9,420 nucleotides of DNA from NCBI GenBank assembly GCA_044359175.1, contig JBIKMO010000165.1:1-9420 (forward strand), written 5' to 3'. A program made the position numbers and the translations under genes. Source of the DNA: UBA4615 sp044359175. Its GTDB lineage: Bacteria; Pseudomonadota; Gammaproteobacteria; Burkholderiales; Burkholderiaceae_E. Position 1 is the stretch's first letter. Each line of letters starts with the position of its first letter. Below are positions 1 through 6,411 of this stretch, piece by piece. The notes beneath the pieces were generated by a model, which was given only the letters and a program-made list of their open reading frames with translations, was not told the origin of the DNA and did not search any database.

Positions 1-1
1 G

Positions 2-235
2 ACCGACCCGGACGCGCCGCAGCGTTCGGTGACGATCGAGATGAAGACCACCTTTCTGCGGCCGGCGACCGGGCGGCTGCGCGCGATCGGACGCTGCGTC
101 CACCGCACCGGCTCGCTGATGTTCTGCGAGGGCGAAGTCCTCGACGCCGAGGACCGCACGGTCGCGCGTGCCAGCGGCACGTTCAAGCTTCGGGTCCTGC
201 GAGACGGGCGTATCGGGCCGCCCGCCGAGGACTGA
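2..235 (+). CDS. PaaI-family (hotdog-fold) thioesterase, C-terminal part only
   Basis: This reading frame is open from the left edge of the window and ends at TGA 233-235. The start and the N-terminal half lie outside. The visible 77 residues match the C-terminal half of PaaI-type hotdog acyl-CoA thioesterases. They contain a beta-strand 'TIEMKTTFLRPA' followed by 'GRLRAIGRCVHRTGS', then 'FCEGEVLDAEDRTVARASGTF', the usual run ending in the A-x-x-x-G-T-F strand. Members of this family hydrolyse acyl-CoA or aryl-CoA thioesters in the cytoplasm. The catalytic Asp/Asn region is upstream of the window and cannot be checked. The gene is followed after 35 nt by the class II aldolase-family gene on the same strand and may head or join that operon. 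The internal GTG at 29 is not a credible start because the homologous strand begins before it. Family assignment is fairly secure; the substrate is unknown. Confidence 0.75.
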   Translation, partial: TDPDAPQRSVTIEMKTTFLRPATGRLRAIGRCVHRTGSLMFCEGEVLDAEDRTVARASGTFKLRVLRDGRIGPPAED

Positions 236-260
236 CTCCACCCGAACCGCCCCCTATTCC

Positions 261-264
261 GGAG
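261..264 (+). promoter_or_regulatory. Shine-Dalgarno for the class II aldolase-family gene
   Basis: GGAG lies 6 nt before the GTG at 271. It supports that GTG as the start, because no ATG occurs in frame nearby upstream. Confidence 0.6.
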
Positions 265-270
265 ATTCTC

Positions 271-1032
271 GTGAATGCACCCCAGGCCTCGATCCGCGCG
301 CAGGTATCCGAGCAGGAATGGCAGCTCAGGGTCGACCTCGCTGCCGCCTATCGGCTGGTGGCGCTCCACGGCTGGGATGACCTCGTCTTCACGCACATCT
401 CGGCCCGGCTGCCCGGTCCGGAGCACCACTTCCTGATCAACCCGTATGGCCTGATGTTCGAGGAGATCACCGCCTCGTCGCTGGTGAAGATCGACATGCA
501 CTGCCGACCGGTGCTGCCGACGCCGTTCCGGGTGAACCCGGCGGGGTTCGTGATCCACAGCGCGATCCATGCGGTGCGCGAGGACGCCGGCTGCGTATTG
601 CACACGCACACGCGCGCCGGAGTCGCGGTCTCGGCCCATGCGCGCGGGCTGCTGCCGATCTCGCAGCAGGCGACGGTGATCCTCGGTTCGCTCGCGTATC
701 ACGACTACGAAGGCATCGCGGTGCGCGAGGACGAGAAGGCGCGGCTGCAGATGCACCTCGGGTCGGCGAACTACCTGATGCTTCGCAACCACGGCTTGTT
801 GACCGTCGGTCGCGACGTCGGCGAGGCGTTCCTGTACATGTACACGTTCGAGGCGGCATGCCAGATCCAGGTCGGCGCGCTCGCGGGCGGCGAGGTGACC
901 GAGGTCGGCGCCCCCGTGCTGGGCACGGTGCGCAACGCGCTGTCGGTGCAGCGCGAGGCGTTGCCGGTATCGGCGATCTTCGCGGCGTTGAAGCGCAAGC
1001 TCGATCGGCGCAATCCCGGGTACGACCAGTGA
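271..1032 (+). CDS. Class II aldolase/adducin-family protein (adducin-head-like)
   Basis: The product is 253 residues, a full-length single class II aldolase/adducin domain, starting at GTG with GGAG 6 nt upstream. Zinc-ligand candidates are visible: H111 and H113 in 'VLHTHT', and H174 in 'LRNHGLL'. The stretches 'GLLPIS' (126-131) and 'YHDYEGI' (143-149) resemble the head domain of animal adducins more than L-fuculose-phosphate or ribulose-phosphate aldolases. In those aldolases a glutamate lies four residues before the conserved histidine in the segment ahead of the HxH motif. By eye alignment that site here is G92 in 'PAGFVIH' (H96), so classical aldolase chemistry is doubtful. It is cytoplasmic; there is no signal peptide. 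The next gene, an SDR, follows after 28 nt, so the two probably act on related hydroxy or carbonyl metabolites. This is an inference. Other family members are decarboxylases or epimerases; the reaction here is not known. Confidence 0.88.
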   Translation: MNAPQASIRAQVSEQEWQLRVDLAAAYRLVALHGWDDLVFTHISARLPGPEHHFLINPYGLMFEEITASSLVKIDMHCRPVLPTPFRVNPAGFVIHSAIHAVREDAGCVLHTHTRAGVAVSAHARGLLPISQQATVILGSLAYHDYEGIAVREDEKARLQMHLGSANYLMLRNHGLLTVGRDVGEAFLYMYTFEAACQIQVGALAGGEVTEVGAPVLGTVRNALSVQREALPVSAIFAALKRKLDRRNPGYDQ

Positions 1033-1060
1033 GCCACGTGCGGGCAGCGAGGCAGACGCG

Positions 1061-1933
1061 ATGAAGGACTTCGACGGCCGCGTGGCGGTGATCACCGGGG
1101 CGGGCAGCGGGTTCGGGCGGGAGTTCGCCCGCCTGGCCGCATCCCTCGGCATGCGGCTCGCGCTCGCGGACGTGCAGGCGGACGCGCTCGCTGCGACCGT
1201 GGACGAACTGGCGACGCGGGGCGTGCGGGTGTTCGGCGAGCCCACCGACGTGTCACGCGGCGACCAGGTGGATCGGCTGGCCGAGCGCACGATGGCAACC
1301 TACGGGGCCGCCCACCTGGTGTTCAACAACGCCGGCGTGGCGGTCGGCGGCCTGGCCTGGGAGAGCTCGGTTCTCGACTGGGAGTGGGTGCTCGGCGTGA
1401 ATCTCTGGGGGGTGATCCACGGGGTGCGGGCGTTCACGCCGATCCTGCTGTCGCAGCCGGACGGGGGGCACATCGTCAACACCGCGTCGGTCGCCGGGCT
1501 GGTGAATCCGCAGATGATGGGGGTCTACAACGTCAGTAAGCACGCGGTGGTGTCGCTGTCGGAGACGCTGTTCCACGACCTGCGGCTGGTCGGCGCCCGG
1601 GTCGGCGTGTCGGTACTGTGCCCTGCGTTCGTGCCCACCGGCATCGGGGACTCGGCGCGCAACCGGCCGGCTGGGCTCGCGAACGACACGCCGCCCACAC
1701 CGTCGCAGCGGGCGCTTCAGGCGCAGCTCGAGAAGGCGGTGAGCTCGGGTCGCATCGGGGCTGAGCAGATCGCCCGGGCCACGTTCGATGCGATCCGCGA
1801 CGACCGCTTCTACGTGATCACCCACGACGCGATGATGCCGTCGATCGAACTGCGACTGCAGGACGTGGTGCAGCGACGCAATCCGACCGACCCGTTCACC
1901 TACAAGCCGGGTGTCGCGGCGCGGGCGGGGTGA
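1061..1933 (+). CDS. Short-chain dehydrogenase/reductase (classical SDR)
   Basis: The 290-residue product has every landmark of a classical SDR. The cofactor glycine motif TGAGSGFG is at 12-19, and D37 ends the second strand, which usually favours NAD(H) over NADP(H). NNAG is at 89-92. The catalytic tetrad is N114, S143, Y156 and K160 (the last two as YNVSK). 'PAFVPTGI' at 188-195 is the typical post-catalytic P-x-x-x-x-T segment. The family oxidises alcohols or reduces ketones in the cytoplasm. The C-terminus is somewhat longer than the 250-residue core and includes 'ITHDAMMPSIELRL', seen in SDRs with larger substrate pockets. A GCGAGG-like ribosome site precedes ATG 1061. The upstream aldolase-family gene is 28 nt away and the downstream hydrolase starts one base after this stop, so operon membership is likely. 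The substrate is not identifiable. Confidence 0.93.
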   Translation: MKDFDGRVAVITGAGSGFGREFARLAASLGMRLALADVQADALAATVDELATRGVRVFGEPTDVSRGDQVDRLAERTMATYGAAHLVFNNAGVAVGGLAWESSVLDWEWVLGVNLWGVIHGVRAFTPILLSQPDGGHIVNTASVAGLVNPQMMGVYNVSKHAVVSLSETLFHDLRLVGARVGVSVLCPAFVPTGIGDSARNRPAGLANDTPPTPSQRALQAQLEKAVSSGRIGAEQIARATFDAIRDDRFYVITHDAMMPSIELRLQDVVQRRNPTDPFTYKPGVAARAG

Positions 1934-1934
1934 C

Positions 1935-2852
1935 GTGAGCGTGGACCGGTCGATTCGCACCGGCCGCTTCGTCGACGTCCAGGCGGGTATCCGACTGCAC
2001 TGCGCCGAGGCGGGCGACCCGGCCTCGCCGCCGCTGCTGCTGCTGCACGGCTTTCCCGAGTTCTGGTACGCGTGGCGTGACGTGCTTCCCCGGCTCGCGG
2101 ACCGCTGGCACGCGGTTGCCCCCGATCTGCGCGGCTTCAACCTGTCGAGCCGGCCCGCGGACGTCCAGGCCTACCGGGTCCCGCAGCTGGTCGCCGATCT
2201 GGACGGGCTGATCCGCGGGCTGGGCCACGAGCGGGTCGTGGTCGTCGCGCACGACTGGGGCGGGGTGGTGGCCTGGGCGCTCGCAATCGCGATGCCGCAT
2301 CGGGTGTCGCGGCTGGTGATCGTCAACGCACCCCATCCGGTGCCGTTCGCGCGCCAGCTGGCGTCCGACCCGGATCAGCAGGCGGCGAGTGCGTACATGA
2401 ACTGGCTGCGCCGACCGGGCGCCGAGACGGCGCTGGCGCGCGACGACTACGCGCTGATGGAGCGTTTCTTCGTCGGCCCGTCCGTACCGTCGTGGTTCGA
2501 CGCGCCGACCCGGGCCGCCTACCACGCCGCCTGGGGTCAGGCGGGCGCGCTCGCGGGCAGCCTGGCCTATTACCGGGCCTCGCCGCTGCATCCGCCGGCT
2601 GCAGACGCACCGGGCGCCGCTGGGGTCGAGCTCGCACCGGAGCGGTTCCTCGTGCGGGTGCCGACGCTCGTGGTCTGGGGCGAACAGGACCGGGCGTTGC
2701 GGCCTGGGCTGCTCGAGGGGTTGGACGCGGTCGTTCCGGAGCTGACCGTGGTGCGGCTGCCCGAGTGCTCGCACTGGGTCCCGCATGAGGCCCCGGAACG
2801 ACTCGCGCTGCTCGTGGACGCGTTCGCCGCCGGCGCGGCCGGTCCGCGGTGA
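1935..2852 (+). CDS. Alpha/beta hydrolase, epoxide-hydrolase type
   Basis: GTG 1935 is chosen as the start. It is 1 nt after the SDR stop, has GCGGGG just upstream, and leaves a normal N-terminus of 305 residues; an in-frame GTG at 1911 would add 8 residues inside the SDR gene. The oxyanion motif HGFPE is at 38-42 and 'DLRGFNLSS' at 64-72. The nucleophile elbow is AHDWGG with D107 in place of serine. The likely catalytic acid is D252 in 'VWGEQDRAL' and the base H280 in 'CSHWVPHE'. A cap domain lies between them, with Y154 and Y213 ('YYRASP') as candidates for the two ring-opening tyrosines. An Asp nucleophile followed by Trp fits soluble epoxide hydrolases or haloalkane dehalogenases; fluoroacetate dehalogenases usually have Arg there. 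The two cap tyrosines favour epoxide hydrolysis to a vicinal diol. This family reading is inferred; the natural substrate is unknown. Confidence 0.9.
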   Translation: MSVDRSIRTGRFVDVQAGIRLHCAEAGDPASPPLLLLHGFPEFWYAWRDVLPRLADRWHAVAPDLRGFNLSSRPADVQAYRVPQLVADLDGLIRGLGHERVVVVAHDWGGVVAWALAIAMPHRVSRLVIVNAPHPVPFARQLASDPDQQAASAYMNWLRRPGAETALARDDYALMERFFVGPSVPSWFDAPTRAAYHAAWGQAGALAGSLAYYRASPLHPPAADAPGAAGVELAPERFLVRVPTLVVWGEQDRALRPGLLEGLDAVVPELTVVRLPECSHWVPHEAPERLALLVDAFAAGAAGPR

Positions 2853-3322
2853 CCCCACCGCCGCGCCCGGGGCGGCCGGATGCCGCGCGGGCGGTGCTGC
2901 TCGACGGCGGGTGGTCGGTCCTGCGGGCCGATGCGGCACGCGTGCGGCTCGCGGTGTTCGTGGCAGAGCAGGGGTTCGCGGAGGCTCTCGAGTGGGATGC
3001 GCACGACCCGGTGTCGCTGCACGTGGTCGCCTACGCGGACGATGCGCCGATCGCCACCGGCCGGCTGCTGCCGGACGGGCGGATCGGCCGCATGGCGGTA
3101 CTGCGGGACTGGCGCGGCTGCGGCGTCGGCGCACGCCTGCTGGAACACCTGGTGTCTCGCGCGGCCGCACGCGGCGACACGCAGGTCGTGCTGTCGGCGC
3201 AGGTCCGGGCGATCGGGTTCTACGAGCGGTACGGGTTTCGGGCCACCGGCCCGGTCCACGACGACGAAGGCGTACCGCACCGCAGGATGCACCGGCTGCT
3301 TGGCGATTCGGGACCGCTGTGA
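2849..3322 (+). CDS. GNAT-family N-acetyltransferase (ElaA-like)
   Basis: The 157-residue product is a single GNAT domain. The N-terminal part carries 'RLAVFVAEQGF' (33-43) followed by 'EWDAHD' and a histidine, the pattern of ElaA/YjcF-type acetyltransferases. The acetyl-CoA pyrophosphate loop is R89-G-C-G-V-G94 in 'AVLRDWRGCGVGARLL'. 'FYERYGF' at 124-130 is the usual C-terminal motif. The start GTG 2849 overlaps the hydrolase stop codon in a GTGA junction; there is no clear ribosome site of its own, so translation is probably coupled to the hydrolase. Twenty or so residues precede the domain and are rich in P, R and A. The enzyme should acetylate an amine on a small molecule or protein in the cytoplasm; its substrate cannot be told. 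It is the last + strand gene before the convergent DUF4936/ygfZ pair. Confidence 0.88.
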   Translation: MTPPPRPGRPDAARAVLLDGGWSVLRADAARVRLAVFVAEQGFAEALEWDAHDPVSLHVVAYADDAPIATGRLLPDGRIGRMAVLRDWRGCGVGARLLEHLVSRAAARGDTQVVLSAQVRAIGFYERYGFRATGPVHDDEGVPHRRMHRLLGDSGPL

Positions 3323-3345
3323 TGCGATCCGCCCAGGCACGGCAC

Positions 3346-3666
3346 TCAGGCGATCGGCTCGAACGGCTCGACATGCCGGCCGCCGCGGGCCAGGCGATCC
3401 TGCCCTGCGGCATCGGCCGCGGCTTCGAGGCGCCGCAGCCATCGCGGCAGCGCCGGCGCCGCGATCCCGGGCCAGACCTCCATCCAGGTCTCGCGGAGCC
3501 CCTCGGGCCGCTGACGTCGGTCGGGCCGCCGCAGCAGGCGCGCACCCGGCACCGCCATCGCGTCACGCAGCCGTGCGAAGCCGTCGCGCACCTCGGCGGC
3601 ATCCGCCGGGTCGGCTTCGAACCAGACGTAGACCTGCAGCGACCCAGGCGGGGCGCCGTCGCTCAA
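3346..3666 (-). CDS. DUF4936 family protein
   Basis: The 106-residue product starts at TTG (3666-3664), which overlaps the ygfZ stop in a TTGA junction, with AAGG about 8 nt upstream of the start. The frame stays open further upstream, but only by running antiphase through ygfZ, giving Arg-rich low-complexity protein, so the longer version is rejected. Family landmarks are 'YVWFEADP' (13-20), 'LLRRPD' (44-49), 'ETWMEVW' (59-65) and a C-terminal 'RHVEPFEPI' (97-105). DUF4936 proteins are about 90-110 residues and found mainly in Betaproteobacteria, often beside ygfZ. The fold is probably a small ferredoxin-like alpha/beta domain, judging from the alternation of strand and helix; this is inference. 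Function is not known. Tight coupling to ygfZ suggests a role linked to iron-sulfur or folate chemistry, or simply co-expression. Confidence 0.87.
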   Translation of the reverse strand: MSDGAPPGSLQVYVWFEADPADAAEVRDGFARLRDAMAVPGARLLRRPDRRQRPEGLRETWMEVWPGIAAPALPRWLRRLEAAADAAGQDRLARGGRHVEPFEPIA

Positions 3667-4754
3667 TCGATCGCCTTGAGCGCGTAGGGCAGGGGACGCA
3701 GCTGCAGCGGCGCACCGCCGGCGAGCAGCATGCCCGCCTCGACCGCGGCCACCTGCGACTCGAACAGCAGGTCGAAGCCGCCGTCGCCGTCCGGGGCGGC
3801 GAGCACCACCTGACCCGAGGGTTCGCCACCGGCGGCGGGCACGACATCGGAGCCCGGCTCGGGCTCGGGGCCCCTGCCGTGTGCGGCGAACATCCGCCGC
3901 TTCAGCTTGCCTAGGTACTGGCTGCGGGCGACCACCTCCTGCCCCGGGTAGCACCCCTTGCGGAAGTTCACGCCGTCGACCGATTCGAAGTTCAGCATCT
4001 GCGGCACGAATTGCTCCCACGTGCCGGCGACGATGCGCGGAATGCCGGCGAGCACCTCGGTGCGGCGCCAGGCGGGCGCATCGAGCGGCTCCGCCGCCGA
4101 CCGCAGCGCCGACCAGGCACGCGCCGCGTCCGCCTCGGGGACCACCAACAGCCAGCGCGGACGGTTAGCGGCGCCCGGGAGCGGAGGCAGTCCGACCAGG
4201 TGCGCACCGCCCTCGGTCACCGAACTGCCGTCGGCGGCCGGTACCGAGATGCCGAAAGCATCCGCCGCAGCCTCAGCGACCGACGCATCGAGCAGCCCGA
4301 AGGTCGCGTACGCGTCGCTCGCGTCGGCCACCCGCGCCTTCGCGCGGAGCACGAACATCGCCAGGCGACGGGCGAGCGCCGAGGCGAGCGGCCGTGCGAC
4401 GGCGAGCCGCAGCGAGCCCGCGCCCGGATCGCGCCAGTAGCGGAACGTCGACTGGAGGCGACCCTTGGCGGTGCAGTAGCCGCCCCACCGGGCCTCGCCC
4501 GGCATCAGGTGTTCCACGTCGTTGGTGATCTGGGCGTGGAGAAAGCGGGCCGCGTCGTCGCCGGTCACGGTCAGCAGCCCGACGTCTGCCAGGGGGGAGA
4601 CCGCGGGGCCGTCGGGCAGCCTGGGCCCGCCCACCCGCAGCGCCGGCCCGTAGGCGTCGACGCCCAGGTGAGCCCCCACGGCCGTCGCGAACCGGGCGAC
4701 CGCGTCAGCGGTCCAGGCGGAAGGTCCGGCTCGCTGCGGTTCGACGCTCGACAT
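3663..4754 (-). CDS. ygfZ: YgfZ/GcvT-like folate-binding Fe-S enzyme maintenance protein
   Basis: The 363-residue product carries the signature K-G-C-Y-x-G-Q-E at 266-273 ('KGCYPGQE', C268), diagnostic of YgfZ. Upstream is the GcvT-type segment 'GDDAARFLHAQITND' (65-79) and 'GYCTAKGRL' (92-100). YgfZ binds tetrahydrofolate through a GcvT-like fold. In E. coli it supports activity and repair of certain [4Fe-4S] enzymes such as MiaB; the conserved cysteine is required. It is cytoplasmic. The length is a little above the roughly 325 residues of E. coli YgfZ, with extra residues in the first 55 and a Pro/Glu-rich stretch near 295-300. The ATG at 4754 lies only about 2 nt from the predicted transcription start of a minus-strand TATAAT box, so the mRNA could be leaderless. 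The DUF4936 gene follows with a 4-nt overlap. Confidence 0.95.
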   Translation of the reverse strand: MSSVEPQRAGPSAWTADAVARFATAVGAHLGVDAYGPALRVGGPRLPDGPAVSPLADVGLLTVTGDDAARFLHAQITNDVEHLMPGEARWGGYCTAKGRLQSTFRYWRDPGAGSLRLAVARPLASALARRLAMFVLRAKARVADASDAYATFGLLDASVAEAAADAFGISVPAADGSSVTEGGAHLVGLPPLPGAANRPRWLLVVPEADAARAWSALRSAAEPLDAPAWRRTEVLAGIPRIVAGTWEQFVPQMLNFESVDGVNFRKGCYPGQEVVARSQYLGKLKRRMFAAHGRGPEPEPGSDVVPAAGGEPSGQVVLAAPDGDGGFDLLFESQVAAVEAGMLLAGGAPLQLRPLPYALKAID

Positions 4755-4761
4755 GCGCGCG

Positions 4762-4768
4762 TATTATA
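4762..4768. promoter_or_regulatory. Symmetric -10 element shared by ygfZ (-) and mltG (+)
   Basis: The + strand reads TATTATA and the - strand reads TATAATA, so the same bases give a perfect TATAAT toward ygfZ (4768 to 4763) and TATTAT toward mltG (4762-4767). It is the only strongly AT-rich element in the 38-bp divergent gap. No good -35 match is seen on the ygfZ side. On the mltG side only a partial TCGACG at 4741-4746 is found, with a short 15-nt spacer. Expected starts are near 4756 for ygfZ and near 4774 for mltG. The call is inference from position and symmetry. Confidence 0.55.
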
Positions 4769-4792
4769 GGAGGGCTCTCAGACCGGCCGCCG

Positions 4793-5800
4793 ATGAACCG
4801 TCTTGTCGCAGTGTCATTGCTCGGGCTGGTCACGCTCGTGTCGGCCGTCTCCGGAGCGTGGTGGTGGTATGAGCGGGTGCCACTCACGCTCGCACAGCCC
4901 GAGGTCCAGGTCGAGATCGACCGTGGGATGGCTGGAATGGCGATCCCCGCGGCGCTGCGCCGACAGGGGGTGGAGGTTCCGGACCTGGCATACGCGATCG
5001 CGATCCGTTTGCGAGGCGACGCGCAGAAGATTCGCGCGGGCAACTACGAGATCGCTGCGCCGGTGACCCTTGCCGCGCTGCTCGACCGACTGACCCGCGG
5101 CGACGTGACGCTGCGCGACCTGACGCTGATCGAGGGCTGGACCTTCCGGCAGGTGCGGGCGGCGCTCGCGCGGCACCCGGACCTGCGCCAGGACTCGGCT
5201 GGACTGTCCGATGTCGAGCTGCTCGAGCGGATTGGGGCCGAGGAGCGCCACCCGGAGGGTCTGTTCGCCCCAGACACCTATGCGTTCGCGCGGGGCAGCA
5301 GCGATTTCGACGTGCTGCGCCGCGCCTATCGGCTGCAGCGCCGGCATCTGGAGCGCGCCTGGCAGGAGCGCCCGCAGGGTGCGAACGCGCTGCCGCTGCG
5401 CTCGCCCTACGAACTGCTGGTCCTCGCGTCGATCATCGAGAAGGAGACCGGGCGCGAGGAGGATCGCGCGAAGGTCGCCGCCGTGTTCGTCAATCGCCTG
5501 CGCCGGGGCATGATGCTTCAGAGCGACCCGACCACCATCTACGGTCTGGGCGAGGCCTTCGACGGCAATCTGCGTCGACGCGACCTGCTCGCCGACACGC
5601 CCTACAACACCTACACCCGCACCGGGCTGACCCCGACCCCGATCGCGATGCCGGGTACCGCGTCGATCCGCGCGGCGCTGAACCCCGCACCGATCCGCGC
5701 GCTGTACTTCGTCGCCCGCGGCGACGGAACCAGCGAGTTCTCGGACGATCTCGCCGCACACAATCGTGCGGTGGCGCGCTACCAGCGGAGGGGGCTGTGA
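4793..5800 (+). CDS. mltG: Endolytic transglycosylase MltG (YceG-like)
   Basis: The 335-residue product has an N-terminal signal anchor (hydrophobic residues 4-25, preceded by one Arg) and then a periplasmic YceG/MltG domain. The catalytic segment is 'ASIIEKETG' at 212-220; E216 lines up with the essential glutamate (E218) of E. coli MltG. Other family blocks are 'IRAGNYEI' (80-87), 'EGLFAPDTYAF' (155-165), 'LQSDPTTIYG' (242-251) and 'YNTYTRTGLTPTPI' (271-284). MltG cuts nascent glycan strands at the inner membrane and is thought to set strand length. Length agrees with the family. No Shine-Dalgarno lies at normal distance from the ATG; an AGGAGGG at 4768-4774 is 18 nt away. The gene heads the mltG-tmk-holB block and overlaps tmk by 4 nt. 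Confidence 0.96.
   Translation: MNRLVAVSLLGLVTLVSAVSGAWWWYERVPLTLAQPEVQVEIDRGMAGMAIPAALRRQGVEVPDLAYAIAIRLRGDAQKIRAGNYEIAAPVTLAALLDRLTRGDVTLRDLTLIEGWTFRQVRAALARHPDLRQDSAGLSDVELLERIGAEERHPEGLFAPDTYAFARGSSDFDVLRRAYRLQRRHLERAWQERPQGANALPLRSPYELLVLASIIEKETGREEDRAKVAAVFVNRLRRGMMLQSDPTTIYGLGEAFDGNLRRRDLLADTPYNTYTRTGLTPTPIAMPGTASIRAALNPAPIRALYFVARGDGTSEFSDDLAAHNRAVARYQRRGL
5787..5794 (+). promoter_or_regulatory. Shine-Dalgarno for tmk
   Basis: GGAGGGGG sits 2 nt before the GTG start, inside the last codons of mltG; the GGAGG core itself is about 5 nt away. It fixes GTG 5797 as the tmk start rather than a later codon. Confidence 0.65.
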
Positions 5801-6411
5801 CCGCGGACACCGGGCGGTTCGTATCGTTCGAGGGCATCGACGGCGCCGGCAAGAGCAGCCATGTCGAATGGTTCGCCGCGCTGCTTCGCCAGCGCGGCCA
5901 TCGGGTGACCGTGACCCGCGAGCCGGGCGGCACCGAACTGGCCGAGGCGATCCGCGAGTGGCTGCTGCACCGGCCGATGTCGATGCGGGTCGAGGCCCTG
6001 CTGGCCTTCGCGGCCCGGCAGGACCACCTGGACCGCCTGATCCGCCCAGCGCTCGCAGCCGGCACCTGGGTGGTGTGCGACCGGTTCACCGACTCGACGG
6101 TCGCCTACCAGGGCGGTGGACGCGGGATGCCGCTCGCGGACATCGGGGCGCTCGAGGCCTGGGTGCACGCGGATCTGCAGCCCGATCGGACGTACTTGTT
6201 CGACGTCGAGCCACGGACCGCCGAGCAGCGTCGCGGCGCGGTCCGGGTCGCCGATCGATTCGAGGCTGAGCAGCGGGCGTTCTTCGAACGCGTGCGCGCC
6301 GCCTACCTCGCCCGGGCAGCCGATGCGCCGGTGCGAGTCCGCGTGCTCGACGCGGCGCTACCGATCGAAAAACTTCGTTCAATACTTGAACAAGATTCAT
6401 TAAGCATATGA
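5797..6411 (+). CDS. tmk: Thymidylate (dTMP) kinase
   Basis: The 204-residue product has the length of bacterial dTMP kinases. The P-loop G-I-D-G-A-G-K-S is at 13-20 in 'FEGIDGAGKSS'. 'REPGGTELAE' (41-50) and 'DRFTDSTVAYQGGGRG' (95-110) carry the substrate-binding DR(Y/F) and the thymidine-contacting Ser/Thr-rich loop. The lid region is near 138-158, with 'DRFEAE'. The enzyme phosphorylates dTMP to dTDP with ATP, an essential step of dTTP synthesis in the cytoplasm. GTG 5797 overlaps the mltG stop (GTGA), and the stop overlaps the holB start (ATGA). The last dozen codons switch to AT-rich choices (ATA, TTA, TCA, AAA), unlike the rest of the gene. Confidence 0.96.
   Translation: MTADTGRFVSFEGIDGAGKSSHVEWFAALLRQRGHRVTVTREPGGTELAEAIREWLLHRPMSMRVEALLAFAARQDHLDRLIRPALAAGTWVVCDRFTDSTVAYQGGGRGMPLADIGALEAWVHADLQPDRTYLFDVEPRTAEQRRGAVRVADRFEAEQRAFFERVRAAYLARAADAPVRVRVLDAALPIEKLRSILEQDSLSI

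Noticed and set aside
2030..2046. CTG triplet run as a microsatellite or phase-variable repeat
   Set aside because: It encodes the conserved hydrophobic Leu strand before HGFPE in the hydrolase; in-frame triplets of Leu codons are ordinary here.
3323..3345. Bidirectional intrinsic terminator between the convergent genes
   Set aside because: GGCG/CGCC-like pieces exist, but no perfect stem with a T-run on either side could be built.
1896..3602. Long minus-strand open frame (568 codons) opposite the SDR, hydrolase and GNAT genes
   Set aside because: Arg/Pro/Ala/His-rich text without recognisable domains, opposite genes with clear catalytic motifs. Long antisense frames are expected at this GC content because stop codons are rare.
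2785..3914. Overlapping + strand open frames running through GNAT into the DUF4936/ygfZ region
   Set aside because: Arg- and Ala-rich shadow translations that cross real gene boundaries on both strands; no domain is seen.
6367..6374. GAAAAAC run as a programmed frameshift site at the end of tmk
   Set aside because: The run has only five A in the frame GAA AAA C and does not fit the X-XXY-YYZ heptamer; tmk ends normally at its usual length.
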